Shown here in pieces: positions 32,240 through 43,829 of a stretch of 64,000 nucleotides of DNA (the stretch's first letter is position 1; every line of letters begins with the position of its first letter). The position numbers and the translations under genes are program-made. A model generated the notes under the pieces. That model was not told where the DNA came from, did no database searches, and saw only the letters and a program-made list of their open reading frames with translations. The DNA lies in contig QVRM01002143.1 of assembly GCA_003439945.1 (NCBI GenBank), positions 69,501 to 133,500 of the forward strand, in the 5' to 3' direction. Origin of the DNA: Dermanyssus gallinae. Its lineage: Eukaryota > Arthropoda > Arachnida > Mesostigmata > Dermanyssidae.

Positions 32240-34500
32240 TTCTTGTGTGGGCCAGAGCTCCAAATATGAAAAATTCGTTTTAATTATAACTGACAGGTTT
32301 ATTTGGCTTTCCGATATGTATATTGGCCTCAATATGATCGAGCTTTCGAGAAGGTGCAAAACCATAAGCCTTTTAAGCAGCGTTGAGTCGTCTGATTTGC
32401 TTCTTTCTTATGGGGTTTGGGTTCTTTGCAAATCTCAGCCGATAAGTTTGCCGACATTGTTAGCGAATATCGTTTAATTACTATTATTGTGGTAGCTGTT
32501 GTCGATGTTGTTGTACTGTATTTTATAGCTGGGTGTCGTCGTAGTCAGCTGAGTCGTATTGTGACTGCTTCTGGTGCCGTGTTTGCCGGTGTAGATGGAT
32601 CGGTTGCACTAACGTCTCATTGCGCGCGTGCATAGAAAAACTCGACTGGTCACCACCGTAACATTATAGCAGTTCTTTGTGCTTTGTCGGGGAAGGGAGC
32701 CTTGGGCCACCACAAACGAATATATGACTGCACCCCATCTGCCGTTCCGACATAGTCAGAGGGAGAGAAAAGGAACGAGAGCGAAAACGTGGGACGGCGG
32801 GTGAGAAGGTGCAAAAAGGCGACGGACCGACGATGGTTAGGCATCATGGTACGATATGCGCATCAGCGCCTCCTACGGACGAAGTCGCACCCCCCCCCCC
32901 CCCGCCACCCTTCCTCCAGTGCCGTGCCAACCCCTTTTCCCGCCGTTAGTCCGTTGCAGAACAATCCCCTACGTTGCGAACATCTCCTTTACCCTTGCAA
33001 TCCTACCGTCCTTCAGGGCCGGGCAGTCTTCTCTCAACGGCGGCAACCAAGTTTTAACGTAACGAAAAACTGGGGACGAGCAAGCACTAAGGGTACGGAC
33101 GAACCCCAACCGGCTGCATTCGTGTGTCCACAGATCGCACCCCGCTCGCGGAGAGACACCCGCAGAACTCGTCCTCTCTGTGCGGCAGGCAAAGCAACGG
33201 AGAAAAGGGAAAAGTGTGTGATAAGTAAGTGTGAGAGAAAGAGAGAGAGGAGCAGAGAACTACAGCGACAGACAGATAGAGGACAAATAGAATCGCGTCG
33301 AGAGTAGAAGCAAGGAAGGTCGGTGGAGGAAGGGGGTGGGGGCAAAGAGACCGAAAATGAAAAAGGAAACGGCACAAGGAGCGAGGCGTCCGTACACCAA
33401 CTAGCAGCCGCTGCATCGCATCATGCACGCACGCACACATGCCAGCGGTGCAATAACAACCAGCCCAACCACAAACGCGTTTATACTTGTACTTGTATGA
33501 TCGTTGAGCGGCGTGTTTTTCCTGTATTACAAATGTCCTGTGCATTTTTATGATGCGCGCCGTTGGTTGGTGCTCTAGGAGAGGCACGGCAAACGCGTTA
33601 GTCTGCTGATGTGATGTCTCGTTGTTGTGTGCGACTTCTGGCTCCCGCTGACTTCGTCGTTTGATGCTGATGCTACTGCTGCTGCTGTTGTTGCTGCTGC
33701 TTCTGCCATGTTCTTGGAGGGGGTACACGGGGGTTGATGGTGTCATTGCGACTGTGCTCCCTCGCACTGCTCCCATGCTGCCGGATGTCAGGCCAAAACC
33801 TGGGCCGTTCATGTTCTCGGACACCCCACGACGGTCGGTGGTCTCGCTAACGGCGCCTCTGGTTCGCTCATATAGTATAGGCGGTACAAGTTGAAGGGCA
33901 CTGCTCCCTTGTTTTCGTCGCTTCTAACCTCCACCAGTATCGTGTGCCGTTGTTGTTGTTCTTGTTGTTGCCGTCGTCGCTCTTGGTGTTTTTCGGCGAT
34001 TCTTTTGCTGCTGCTGCTGCTGCTGTTGTAATCATAACCCGTGCTGACAGCCACTGGCAATACAAACGAGAGGCAAAAACTATCATCTATTTGTTGTTGC
34101 CATAGTTGGCAATTGGTTTACTAGGCTCATACCGATTCATTCGTTTGGGTAGTCACTATCGGCCAAGTTCAGCGGTCTAATCTTCTACGTGTCACGGTCA
34201 CATAGCTGCTGCAATGCTAATGCCGACGCCAGCCACTCGACTCAAGAATACCAACCCTATGTGCTTACTAACAAAATAAAGTATAATCAAAATTACAATT
34301 AAAATGCGCAGCGTGATGATCGGTAGGCAATTCTGCGGAGCAACTATCTTACTGTCTTACCGGGTTTCGATCACGCCACTGTAGAGAATATCCGCGTGAG
34401 AACAACAGAATCGTGCTTTGCGTTTTCCACCTTAGCCAACGCCCGGAATGTGATGGACACATGGTCGTGTCCGTACTGCATTCTAAGGTGATTCTACACT
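32240..34500. other. GC-rich low-complexity block 6 and flank
   Basis: A C14 run lies at 32890-32903, a GA-rich tract at 33225-33260, a GCT array at 33665-33705 and GTT/GCT arrays at 33945-34030. Frames of 172 (32789-33307 plus) and 245 codons (33087-33824 minus) overlap on opposite strands and follow low-complexity DNA. I cannot support either as a gene. Confidence 0.45.
32890..32903. repeat. Poly-C run, 14 bases
   Basis: Uninterrupted C14, followed by GCCACCC. Confidence 0.95.
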
Positions 34501-34519
34501 CAGCCGTACTCGTGCCACA

Positions 34520-34930
34520 GACGCTACGTCAAGGCTGGCCATCCATGCGAGGTTGAACTTGAGCCTTTACTTCAACATGTCTTAAATTTGCTCCGGTTAA
34601 CCCCGTGTCGAGAATCACCCTGGGGTACTTCGCCTCTTTCGTAATTGCTGTCGGGAGACCCGCCATCATAAGGCGGACTCTCTTTGACCTCTTCCGTTCC
34701 GTTCGGTAGGTCTTATGCGGTGCAAGCGTCAGATGATTGCAGTCCATCCACTTCGCCACCATCGATAGAGCTTGGCTGTGTCCTGTAGGGCCGCTTTAGA
34801 CCGCGCCGTGACCAGGAGCCAAGTTCTGATGTGTGCTGATTGGCCGAGCTCACATCTCGGCCCCTTTCAGGTAGTTTTTAATGTTCAGACGTTGCAGAAG
34901 AAAGGTTAGAAACTTGTAAGACCCCGGCAC
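34520..34930 (-). pseudogene. R1/jockey-like LINE (group B), copy 2 fragment
   Basis: The minus strand reads MVAKWMDCNHLTLAPHKT and then RSKRVRLMMAGLPTAITKEA, YPRVILDTGLTGANLRHVE. This aligns residue by residue with copy 1 (LMVTE-stop-MNCNHLTFTPHKTK, KGVCLMVVGHPIEL). Upstream, LVTARSKAALQDTAK matches copy 1 LMVTAQTEAALQETAD, and NIKNYLKG matches DINNYLVVG. The YADD box between them is destroyed. Both copies keep the same orientation. Only about 400 bases remain. Confidence 0.75.
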
Positions 34931-34934
34931 TAAC

Positions 34935-37560
34935 CTACTATGCAGTACATTGTGTTCAAGGCATTGATAACATCCAAAAGGGTTCGAAGCATAAATCTCG
35001 ACATATAAGCATAAACCCTCGTTTTAGAAGTTTATTGTCGGAGATGGAAGTATCCAACGTAAGCTAGCAGAAGGGAAATCGTCGTATTTAATAAATCCGA
35101 CAAAATTAAGATTTTTTTAGCTGGAGGCTAGCGGCTAGTCTAGACTGTTGGAATTCGAAATTCTAAGGCGGAGGGAAACGGCTTACGGTAATCATATCAG
35201 GAACCATCTCTTACACGTCTGTATCATATTAGAAATCCAAATCATGTCTGGATCGCGCAAGAGCCTAGAAGAGCTTACTCAAGAAGCTGTCGGCCGTATG
35301 ACAAAACTTGAGAACAAGTAACCGTTGCGTGAGATCAATTGGATCCACTCTAAGGTCGTTATTGTCGCCTTTGAGTGAAGGAACAGTAGTTTGACATAGT
35401 TATAAAACTAATGCTGTGCAAACTTATAAATTAGTATATAGATGTAGTGACGGCATTGAACAACTAGGGAAGAGTGGGAGAAGGGAAAGAGAAATTGCAA
35501 AAATTATTTGAAGTCAGTGGCGTTGTGCCCTTATAGACTATCGGTGGCTAGCCTTGTAAAAAAGCATGCACCAGATAAGAAAAAAAAGAAGCCCTAGGAA
35601 AAATCGTACACCTCACGAGAAAGCTAGGAATAGTTGTGTAGTTCAGGTACTGTATGCCAGTCCAGTGCTGCCAGTGAGGACGAAGTCGGAACACTTCAGT
35701 TGCATAGAGTCTATTTGGTAAGTTCATGTTGTAACGAGGTGTCGAAGTAATGCCAATGCAATCCCGGGCCTTGGGGGTGTGGGGAGGATATCGGTTTTAG
35801 TGGGTGCGAATCCCACATTAGCTGCTGTTAGCTGCCAGTAGTGCTTGTGCATTATGCATTCCCGAGACCTTCCAAAAAAATTGTTACGAGGAGTTATCGC
35901 ACCTGATATAATTCGAGTACAGAGCCCCCTAAAGGTTCCTTATGAACCAGCGTTGGCCCTTACCGAAGTCGAGTGGGTAGGTGGATAGGACAATGTGCTG
36001 GGGGAGATATTGTAGTGGTGAGCAGACCACTTAAAAATCAGTTAAACTACAAGCCTAAGTTTTCCGGACCCTGGTAGATACAAAAGTTCCCCCCAGTGAA
36101 CGCCAATCGCATATCTAGTCAGCTAAGCAAAGCCTCCAGTATACAAAAACGACGCATTTAGCGAATGAAATGTACACACTAGCAATACCAGATGGAAAAG
36201 GATACGAGCTACACAACAGCCTAATAGTATACGCATTTTCAGAGGTGAATGAGCTACGAGGAAGGCAATATTGATTCTCATCACTCAGTATTTTTCCACA
36301 GCAAGTACGGCCAAAGGCATCCTGTAACCCGAAGGAATCACGACTTCTTTGCGGCGGCAAACATACGGCGACAAGGTGGTTACTATATCCATTGTTTACA
36401 TTGAAATAAAGATTCGTCAAATGACTGAATGCCAGCGTACAAAGGAACAGCTTTTAGGAGAAATAGATAGTTGGTTTTGAATTCGAAATATGAGAATAGC
36501 CCCGAATCAAAAATTGAAGTTTTCTTCAAATGTTTTTTTCTTTATTTTAGACCTATAGTAATTCTGACCTATGGGTAGAAAGTCTCAATCTATACATGAA
36601 CGTGTGATTAGAGATGGAGTTACATTGGTCAATACGTATTTGCTCGAACATGATTTAATAGGCGACGCATTAAACTACGGTGCCTGATGGAAACTAGTTG
36701 TTCTATAACTGCGGCTATTAGTGCAATCATTTTTCCAAATTTTGGAAGGACTCTGTTGTGAAGGAGTTATTTTGTGCGTCTTTGGAATCGTTTATGTTTC
36801 ATAATAAAGTTTACGTACACCAACGGCTTTGTTTTAGATCAAACGATGATGCTTCTCTTTATTTTTGATTCTAGTGCCTTGTCGTTGCCGTGTCGAATCA
36901 CGGGTTTCCCAGCATGTTCAGCTTTGCGTTGGATGAGCTAAACGAGAGAATTGAAGCGATGATTGTGTTTTGAGAGAACAAAAGCGACTGCCGAAAAAGC
37001 TGAGGCTTGTAGGAACGGCAGCCGAGAGCTCCGTGGGCCGAGCTAGCGGAACAGCGTAGGTCCATGGGGAAGTGCGAAACAGGTGCCATTTGTCAAAAAT
37101 GTCACTGAACGAAAACAGGAAACACGTGCAGTTTAGTGGAGAAGGTGTACTTATACGTGGGGTGAGAAGCGTCACGCTTAAAGTACTCTGCGCAATGTTC
37201 AAAGAGCCAGACTGCCGTATATATGGCTAGCAGAGTTGGAACAGAAAAAATAGGAAAGAATATATCAACACCGCCGCGCTAAATAAACTTACAGGATGCT
37301 TCTACTGGTATTATGTAGCTCAAAATTTGCTTAAAAATAGCTAGTTTAAATTCGAGTTTTCGTTCTCATAGCTATTGGAAAGAGTCGCCTCTCATAGCTA
37401 TTGGAAAGGGTCTGCTAGCAATCAGAAGAGTATGGTGATTAGTCTTTACAATTTACTCCCACCGTTTTCCCGTGCAACGTACAGACGCGAGTTTAGAAAA
37501 TAAAAATAAAATTTAGAGCGGTTAAAGAGCATGTTTATTCCAAAGGTTAAAAACCCACGA
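34935..37560. other. AT-rich intergenic sequence
   Basis: Weak frames only: 36115-36420 minus (101 codons, Cys-containing), and 36898-37089 and 36918-37202 minus. A B-box-like GGGTGCGAATCCC occurs at about 35804 without a convincing A box. I see no gene I can support. Confidence 0.45.
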
Positions 37561-37565
37561 TCCAA

Positions 37566-38220
37566 GTGAAAGCTGAGTCAGACGAGGTTCGCGATGACTG
37601 TGCATGGTGCGCAGTCGAAACAGTGCGAACAGCCATTGTTTCCAACAGAATTAATGAGTTTAAAAGAGGTCGCTCGAGCACCAAGGATGAACCTCGTCCA
37701 GGACGTCCAAAAGTGGGGACGTGGTCTAGGGGGACTAGTGTGCATGGTTGTCATCTACCGGGGTGTCGCCGGTTCGGTCCCTGTTGTTGATCGAATCTTC
37801 TCAGAGCGATGATCTAGAATTAAACACAAACTCTTTAAAATGTTTTTAGGGCAAAAAACAAAGAGAGCAAATTGGCCAAGACGAAAAATCCGTCGTACTT
37901 TTCGAGCTTCCTAGCAGTCGACAAAAGTCGAAGCGTCCATCCCTACACTGCCGAGACCAATAAGTATCTCGCCAATGCTGTGCACCCGAAGAAGGTGCAA
38001 TGGAATTGACCGGAAAAGTAATGGCAACAATTCTTTGGAGACTAGCGTGGAATGAGTCGTAATCGCCTAAAGCAAGAACTCACTAAGAAAGGGCCCGCTT
38101 TGCAACAGAAGCTTGTCACCAAAACACCGTCCAGTCACAAAAAAAACGCTAGCATGGCAAAACTGAACCGAATTGAGTTCAAGCATATTAAACCTAGGGT
38201 TTAAAGGTTATTGAAGAAGA
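37566..38220 (+). pseudogene. Tc1/mariner transposase remnant, split by a SINE
   Basis: The plus strand begins with a paired-like HTH end: VETVRTAIVSNRINEFKRGR, SSTKDEPRPGRPKVGT (37655-37713). This matches the mariner pattern W-x-x-x-FKRGRxSxxDxPRxGRPK. About 80 bases of tRNA-related sequence then interrupt it. Beyond about 37830, broken frames give TGKVMATIL or ATIFW (the GKVMATVFWD block), then NRLKQELTKKGPALQQKLV and SMAKLNRIEFKHIKP, which fit the segment around the second catalytic region. The HxDNAxxH motif is unreadable. Stops and shifts are numerous. I did not find terminal inverted repeats. Confidence 0.7.
37718..37805 (+). repeat. tRNA-related SINE S4 nested in mariner
   Basis: GTGGTCTAGGGGGACTAGTG at 37720 is A-box-like, and GCCGGTTCGGTCCCTG at 37768-37783 is B-box-like. 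Intervening GGTTGTCATCTACCGGGG could be the anticodon arm region of a degenerate tRNA. It sits between two parts of the mariner transposase, so it inserted later. Confidence 0.5.
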
Positions 38221-38529
38221 CCGATAGCCATGAAATTTCGAAGAAGCGTCGGCCTGGTTAGCAGTGCCGTGCTGCAAATCAGGGAAACAAAATAAAATTT
38301 GTAAACAACTTGGATACCTTTGATCCTGAGGACCTATAGATCAGCTGGTTAGCAAGCAGCATCTATCGAATGCACATCCAGGAAGGGTCAGGACACCACC
38401 GTTGCTGCGGGATTTTGATGCCAACATATGATTTCCGTTTAAGCAGCAGTTGCTCTTTTCGGGATACAGATTGCACAGATTGTCGTACACTGTTTTCCCC
38501 TATAATTAGATAAAATTGGTGTAGACGAG

Positions 38530-38725
38530 GTGCGTTTAATTTCACAAAGGATTTATGGAGCAGCAGCAATGAGGAACACTGAGTGGCGGGCAAATGGGCT
38601 AAGAGATCGAAATCTAGCTACGGCCTTTGCAGCCCATGGATTTCATCACGTTCTGTGCAACGTGGAAGGCTTTCATGAACCATAGGCCGAATATCGATGC
38701 AAACAATGCTGGAGCAAATGTGATA
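38530..38725 (+). pseudogene. LINE C-terminal fragment, same family as 44330-44460
   Basis: The plus strand reads GAAAMRNTEWRANGLRDRNL and then ATAFAAHGFHHVLCNVEGF. The element at 44.3 kb reads AAMRNSEWRASGVRDRHPG and TASVAYGFNHVLFNIG. After a stop, YRCKQCWSKCDT keeps a Cys pattern like the C-terminal zinc knuckle of LINE proteins. About 190 bases are recognisable. Confidence 0.6.
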
Positions 38726-38729
38726 CATA

Positions 38730-39440
38730 GCACGCCGCGGTATGTCCGGCGGTTCGGTTCATAGCAGAACTAGTAAAACGCTACATTGATGGTTGTGTCG
38801 AAAGACTCCGATGTAACATACAGTTACTTACCCAGCCCAGGTGTTAACAAAATTAATAATATTTCCACTTACGAAATTTAAAGTGTTGTCTCAATGGAAT
38901 TTTTTTCAACAATGAAGATACTAAGGCTGATGTTATTGCCCAGTTTCAGTCTAAAACACGGAGTTCTACTCAGCAGGTACAAACGCTCTGAAATCTCGAT
39001 GGCAATGTATGCTAAGCTTCTCGGGGAGTATATCGAATACAGTTTTTTTTATTGGTTTCCATTCTAGAAACGTTTTAAACAGCCGCTACACAGTTTGATA
39101 TACAACGCAAGCCTTCGCGTGACGGTCGACATGTCGTTGGACAGTCGAGTCTCGTGTAACACGGTAAGGTGTACCGCCAAAGCAAGCGCCGCCAAAGAGG
39201 CGCAGGCCTATGCCTTAACAAAGAGTTTAAAAAGTACTTTGAATAACCAGCGAACCTGTCGCACGTCTAGGGATACGACAAGGACAAGATGACCTTGTGT
39301 AGTTACACGGAACAAAAGTCGCAATGGGAGAATATTACGCAGTGATGCCGCCATTGCCATTCCGCGCATGAATCATGTTTAACAAAAAGTCAGCAGGCAC
39401 AAATCTTTTGCCTTATAAAGACGGCTAGTGCGTCATAAGA
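38730..39440. other. Intergenic sequence
   Basis: I see no supported gene. Confidence 0.4.
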
Positions 39441-39444
39441 ACAA

Positions 39445-39684
39445 TCAGCAAATTTGCATACAGATGCAAACACGCACGGCCAAGCTCTTTGGGCCGGCTG
39501 GTGCCGCAAACTGCGTGAAGGTGAATACCTCGCGCTCTGTGAAGGTGTAGATGTATCCTGTCGTGTGGCTGAAATGACGAGCCCAGAGATCGCCCAGAGG
39601 TGAGACGATCTCGGACACAGAGGCCAAGAAGAAGGTCGGAGGCCGACGGCTGATGACGGCTTGGCCGAAATGCGCTTCTTGCAT
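39445..39684 (-). CDS. 79-codon frame with strong C/G third-base bias
   Basis: An ATG at 39684 opens MQEAHFGQAVISRRPPTFFL, followed by ASVSEIVSPLGDLWARHFSH, TTGYIYTFTEREVFTFTQF and AAPAGPKSLAVRVCICMQIC, to a TGA. Third positions are mostly C or G (GGC, GCC, GTC, ATC, ACC, TTC), unlike the AT-rich flanks. This is the best codon-bias signal in the window. Directly 5' of the ATG is CGTAAGTATT, a perfect donor sequence, and GTATGTAAGTTC lies about 75 bases further 5', so the frame may be an exon rather than a whole gene. A donor (GAG then GTATTC) lies inside it. I do not recognise the protein. Confidence 0.4.
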   Translation of the reverse strand: MQEAHFGQAVISRRPPTFFLASVSEIVSPLGDLWARHFSHTTGYIYTFTEREVFTFTQFAAPAGPKSLAVRVCICMQIC

Positions 39685-39689
39685 AATAC

Positions 39690-40610
39690 TTACGAAGGGC
39701 TATTCGTAGTGATCGCCGTTGGAGCCTTCCCGCCCTGGCCTGTACATATGAACTTACATACACTACGCTCGCTTCGGGGCTGTTCTTATGCACCCACCGC
39801 TGCTCCGTCGACATACACTTATGGCCCTGGTTACCCAACGTAACGTTACGAGCTGGGGAGGCCATCGCTGGCAAATTCTTGCATACACCAGTCTCTGGTG
39901 GCTAAATTGCACTCGTATAGCAAGCGACTCCCCTAGGAAATCCTTGTTTCGTGTATGCTCACATATTTTGCTGCTAGATCCGTGCCGTCGCCGCGTGTGC
40001 AGTCAGAAACATAAATCTCTCGTTCACCGTTTACACAACCCCGGTTACAGACGCTGCTTAAGAGAGGGCCCTCTTTATAAACGCTCACACCCACTTGAAA
40101 GGTAGCCTGAAGAAAAATTCTAACGCGGCCCATTTGGGTTAATGCCGTGTGCCGTCAAGTCAGACCCAAAACGACTCTCTATTTATAGGATATTTTCAGC
40201 CGATATTTAGCATGCGTGTGTATAATGCAACAGAAATTCTACAAGATGTCTAGTAGAGCTGCGCATAGCACTTAGATATATATATATATAGCGACCGACA
40301 CACTGCGTTCTTAAAATATTAGAGTTTTTTAAAGTATACTAATAGAGCCGTGCATAATGTGGAAATCCTACGTGAGCTTGTGCTTGGGAACACGTCAAGT
40401 AAATTTTAAAAGGCAATACGTCGATCATATGCGCATTTGCTCTCTCATGGTTGATTGATTGAATGTATTATTCGTTTGACATGTATACCTAAAGACACAT
40501 GTCACCCTTTTATATCAGGGACACTTAGAGCGGCATGTTACCTCCGCATCCATATAATTAATGTATCCTCTAATACCTAATCAACTTTTCAAGCTGACGC
40601 TCAGCCACGA
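39690..40610. other. Intergenic sequence
   Basis: A short (TA)n lies at 40276-40290. I see no gene. Confidence 0.45.
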
Positions 40611-40614
40611 TTTA

Positions 40615-40764
40615 ACATCTTCGGGACTGCTTTTTGCATTGCTTCATAGACGAACTCCCATAAATACAAATATGCAACGGTAGGGCTTGAACCCGCGCAC
40701 CTATGTGTCTTCTCCGGTCGCGAGGTGCAAGCGTATGCACCACGCCACCGGGTTCGACATCTTC
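40615..40764 (-). repeat. tRNA-derived SINE S1, copy 2, with 8-bp target-site duplication
   Basis: The body 40623-40756 is flanked by ACATCTTC at 40615-40622 and 40757-40764. On the minus strand it starts GTCGAACCCGGTGGCGTGG and has TGCATACGCTTGCACCTCGC. The B box GGTTCAAGCCC lies at 40683-40693, and it ends TATGAAGCAATGCAAAAAGC before GTCCCG. It lacks the 3' part seen in the copy at 45.5 kb (CTTGGCTGAGGG), so this copy is 3'-shortened. Confidence 0.8.
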
Positions 40765-40849
40765 TAATACGTACTGAGTATTTGCCTTCAGATTGGATAA
40801 CCTCTTTTTTATAATATCTACATGGTCCTTTCTAACATTTGGTCCTAAA

Positions 40850-42900
40850 GCTAGGGCCTCCGACAGGTCTATATCACTACTCCCTCACCAAGGCTGTACA
40901 TTATTTTAAAATACCTTTGAGAAACTCAATCCCTAGCCAACAAGTTGCCATTCTGTACCCCCCCCCTCCTATATTTAGATTGTTATATCCTCGTATCCAA
41001 CATCCCTTCCCTGGCATGTGTATAATACTTGTGTACCCTCAATTTCACCATTTTCTCCGATACCCTCGCTCTCGCCCATTGCTGAATATTGTACTCAATC
41101 TCCCTAGCTGCGAACTCTACTTTTTGATCTCACTTCGATTTGATGCTTAGTGCCGTATTCGCCAGCTGCATCTGCTTACGTTATATTTTGTTCGTGACAC
41201 TTTAATCCTAATACTAAACCTTTGCGTACTTTGTACTTCACTTTGTCTAAACTTTGACATTCCCCCTTCCCCCCCCTAAAATAAACTCCCTCACAATTGA
41301 AACGCATATAAGCGGCAACCCAATGCAAACCTTATCATATATTCCATGGCTTTTCATATATTTCATGTTACTATATATTTAATAAACCCCAAAGGCCCTT
41401 ACATTTTACTGCATTTCTTTTTCTTTTAGCCTTCTTCCTCCGTAATGTCTCTTCTTCCTCTAGATAGCCATCCCTTGTAGTCATTTTCACCCCAAGATAT
41501 TTGTACTAACCTATATGGTCTAATTTATTTCCCTGTAATACAAGCTCCATTTCCCCCATAACCCCAATAAATACTAAAATTGCGCCTTTTTATCATTAAA
41601 CACTATGTCAAGTTCCTCCCCTGCTTCCACGCATGCATCCAACATTTGCTGAACTTCGCTAGTGCCCAGCCCTAACACTACCATATCGTTAGCAAATAGC
41701 AGCACGGGTGTCTTGATATATGTACCCACTTCCCCTATCTGCTATCCCAAATCCGTGCTATTCTCTCTATACACATCAATAATTATTCGAACTGTATTAT
41801 TCCTGTAAATTTCTTCCAGTAACTCAACACAACTTCTTTGAAAACCCTCCTTCAACATAATTTGATACAACTCTGTTCTGTCCACCATATCATATGCTTT
41901 TTTAAGATCTAAAACTCTGCCGCACACCCTTGTTCCGGCAATCTCAGTGCTTCCACTCCTTGACTTAGTAAAAACGTATGATCATATAGCCTATACCCTT
42001 TCCTAAATCCGCACTGCCATTCTCCTATTTTCTCATTTAACTCTAGAACACTCTGTACTCTACTCTTAAATACCTCCATAAATATTCGATACGTTATAGG
42101 TGTAATTGTGATTGGTAGACTATTTTGTAAAATGTCATTATCTACTCCCTTTTTGTAAAGAAGAGAAGCTCTTCCCTTGCGCCAATCCTCCGGGAGTCTG
42201 CATCATCTAGATATATTAAATTGCTTCGTTAGACAATACACGTACTATTTGCCCAACGCCTGGACAATTCCTACCAAAGTCCCGTTAAGACCACACGCCA
42301 GTTTTGGATTCACTTTTTTTTACCACGCCTTCGATCTCATCTGCTGCGCTAGTTCTTGTGCTTTCTACACTGTTTACGCCAGTTGTGAAAAATAGTGCTT
42401 GTAACGTAGTGTCTATTTTATCTATTGTGTATGTTCTCTCCTGGTCCTTTTTTATCATCCTTGTTTTTCCTGTCTAACATAGTCCTAAATCTGTTTTGCT
42501 CGCTGGCACTTAGGAGCCTCCAAAATCCTGTTAAATTCCCTCTCGTCTGCACTTTTAAAGGCATTTTGTATTAACCTTCAAACTTTATTTCTGGCTTCGT
42601 TGTAATTTGTCCAATACTCTTCTGCCTTGGCTGCGTCTCTTTCCATTACCTTTTTATGCTCCTTACTCCACCTTTTTCGCCTCAATATGGCTTTATTTAT
42701 TTGATCACTCCGCCGCCCTCGTTCTCCTTGCGTTTAAACTCTCTTCCCTATCTCACAGCTATTGTCAAAGACAGTTTCTATGCATTTTTTTTATTTACCA
42801 GCTTTTCTCCACTTGCCACTAAGAGCAGTTTTGTGTTCTGCTTTTTGCGCCCATTTGTATTTATCTAAACATTTTTTTTGTACATCTACGCGCCCTGGCT
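40850..42900 (-). pseudogene. Tick-like L1/RTE-type LINE remnant, active site FAND
   Basis: Read on the minus strand from 42900, fragments give RRKRWSKEHKKVMERDAAK and EYWTNYNEARNKV, the linker after the endonuclease. LPEDWRKGRASLLYKKG and PITITPITYRIFMEVFKSR follow, then GEWQCGFRKGYRLYDHTFLL. After a stop come DLKKAYDMVDRTELYQIM (motif A, Asp kept) and LLFANDMVVLG (41685-41696). The last is the (F/Y)ADD box with its first Asp changed to Asn. The segment between motif A and the box lacks the QG-x-LSP motif, so there is a deletion. The C-terminal region continues with ILG, IIHMPGKGCW and NLLARD-like pieces. The order and words resemble LINE proteins of ticks as I recall them. Confidence 0.8.
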
Positions 42901-43004
42901 TCCTTTGCCTCCCGCTCACTTCTACCTAGTTATGATAAACTTTCAATTTGTATGTTTTCTTTTCATCTATCTTGATTTCCTCTACCCAGTTATCTATCAC
43001 TATA

Positions 43005-43140
43005 TATATACCCCGGCGCCGACTGATCTGTTCCATGATGATATCTTGTACATAGCAGTGGATTGCAGATGTGCATATACAATCATAACAAGGATTATGA
43101 AATCCAGTACAGCGACATAGCCTATGATGCAATGAGCAGT
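43005..43140 (-). repeat. Unassigned interspersed repeat, copy 2
   Basis: CCGGCGCCGACTGATCTGTT, then TATCTTGTACATAGCAGTGG and CAGCGACATAGCC match the copy at 43160-43430. The minus strand gives HHRLCRCTGFHNPCYDC. Confidence 0.7.
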
Positions 43141-43159
43141 CGTTTTTAGGTCATTCATA

Positions 43160-43430
43160 TGTATTCATTGATATTTCGGTATGAATTTATAACATTACAC
43201 TTCACTAATCTAAGAGACTTGCGCGTCTGCCTTGTGATTTATATATACCACGATAATCAAGCCAATTAACCGGCGCTGACTGGCATGTCTCATAATAACA
43301 TCTTGTACATAGCAGCAGACCGCAGAATTTGCCCGTGCAATCAAAGCAAGTATCATGGAATAGAGTGCAGCGACACAGCTTAAGATGGAATACATGAGCA
43401 GAGTAGTGTGTCAAGATATATCGGTGCTCA
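43160..43430 (-). repeat. Unassigned interspersed repeat, copy 3 (longest)
   Basis: It starts with ATTTCGGTATGAATTTATAA, matching the left part of copies at 18.7 and 49.2 kb. It ends CAGCGACACAGCTTAAGATG, matching copy 2. The minus-strand frame is Cys-rich: KLCRCTLFHDTCFDCTGKF, CGLLLCTRCYYETC. Copies 2 and 3 are side by side in the same orientation. Confidence 0.75.
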
Positions 43431-43439
43431 GGGGGTTCA

Positions 43440-43829
43440 GACGGTTCTATTTACACACTACCCATCGTTGCGGGCATCCTGTAAAATTCTTTCGGAACTT
43501 TCCGCATATCCCGTTCAACGTTACAACGGAACTCCAACAGTGATGGTGGAAGATTCCCGATGAACGCACTGGACAGACAAATAGGTTAATCGGTTTTGGG
43601 CTGTTCGGGGGAGCCTCAAAACTAATTTTAGGAATTTTGCCGTCACTGCATCAGTGATGCTAAGCTGCTGCGCATTGAGATGCAACGGAGCCAACTTTCA
43701 GGTTGAAAAGGATAAGAGCAGTCTTGATCGAGACTCTCTGTGAAGATGTTTCGTTGGAGAAGGAGATAACAGCGGGAAGGCAGCACGTATCTAGGAATTG
43801 AGAATCAACTCAGTCAGCAATTAAAGAGT
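43440..43829. other. Upstream part of the LINE at 43.8 kb, not resolvable
   Basis: The plus strand gives LKRIRAVLIETLCEDVSLEK before the RT start, compatible with an RT N-terminal region but too decayed to assign. Confidence 0.3.

Noticed and set aside
33087..33824. A 245-codon minus-strand frame
   Set aside because: It covers GCT and GA repeats, opposes a 172-codon plus-strand frame and shows no domain.
35790..35830. B-box-like GGGTGCGAATCCC as a tRNA gene
   Set aside because: No A box or acceptor stem pairing at tRNA spacing, and no CCA-type or polymerase III terminator context.
43160..43430. Reading the Cys/His frame of the interspersed repeat as a phorbol-ester (C1) domain
   Set aside because: The spacing of Cys and His does not follow the HX12CX2C pattern of C1 domains. 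Only a loose resemblance in the middle exists.
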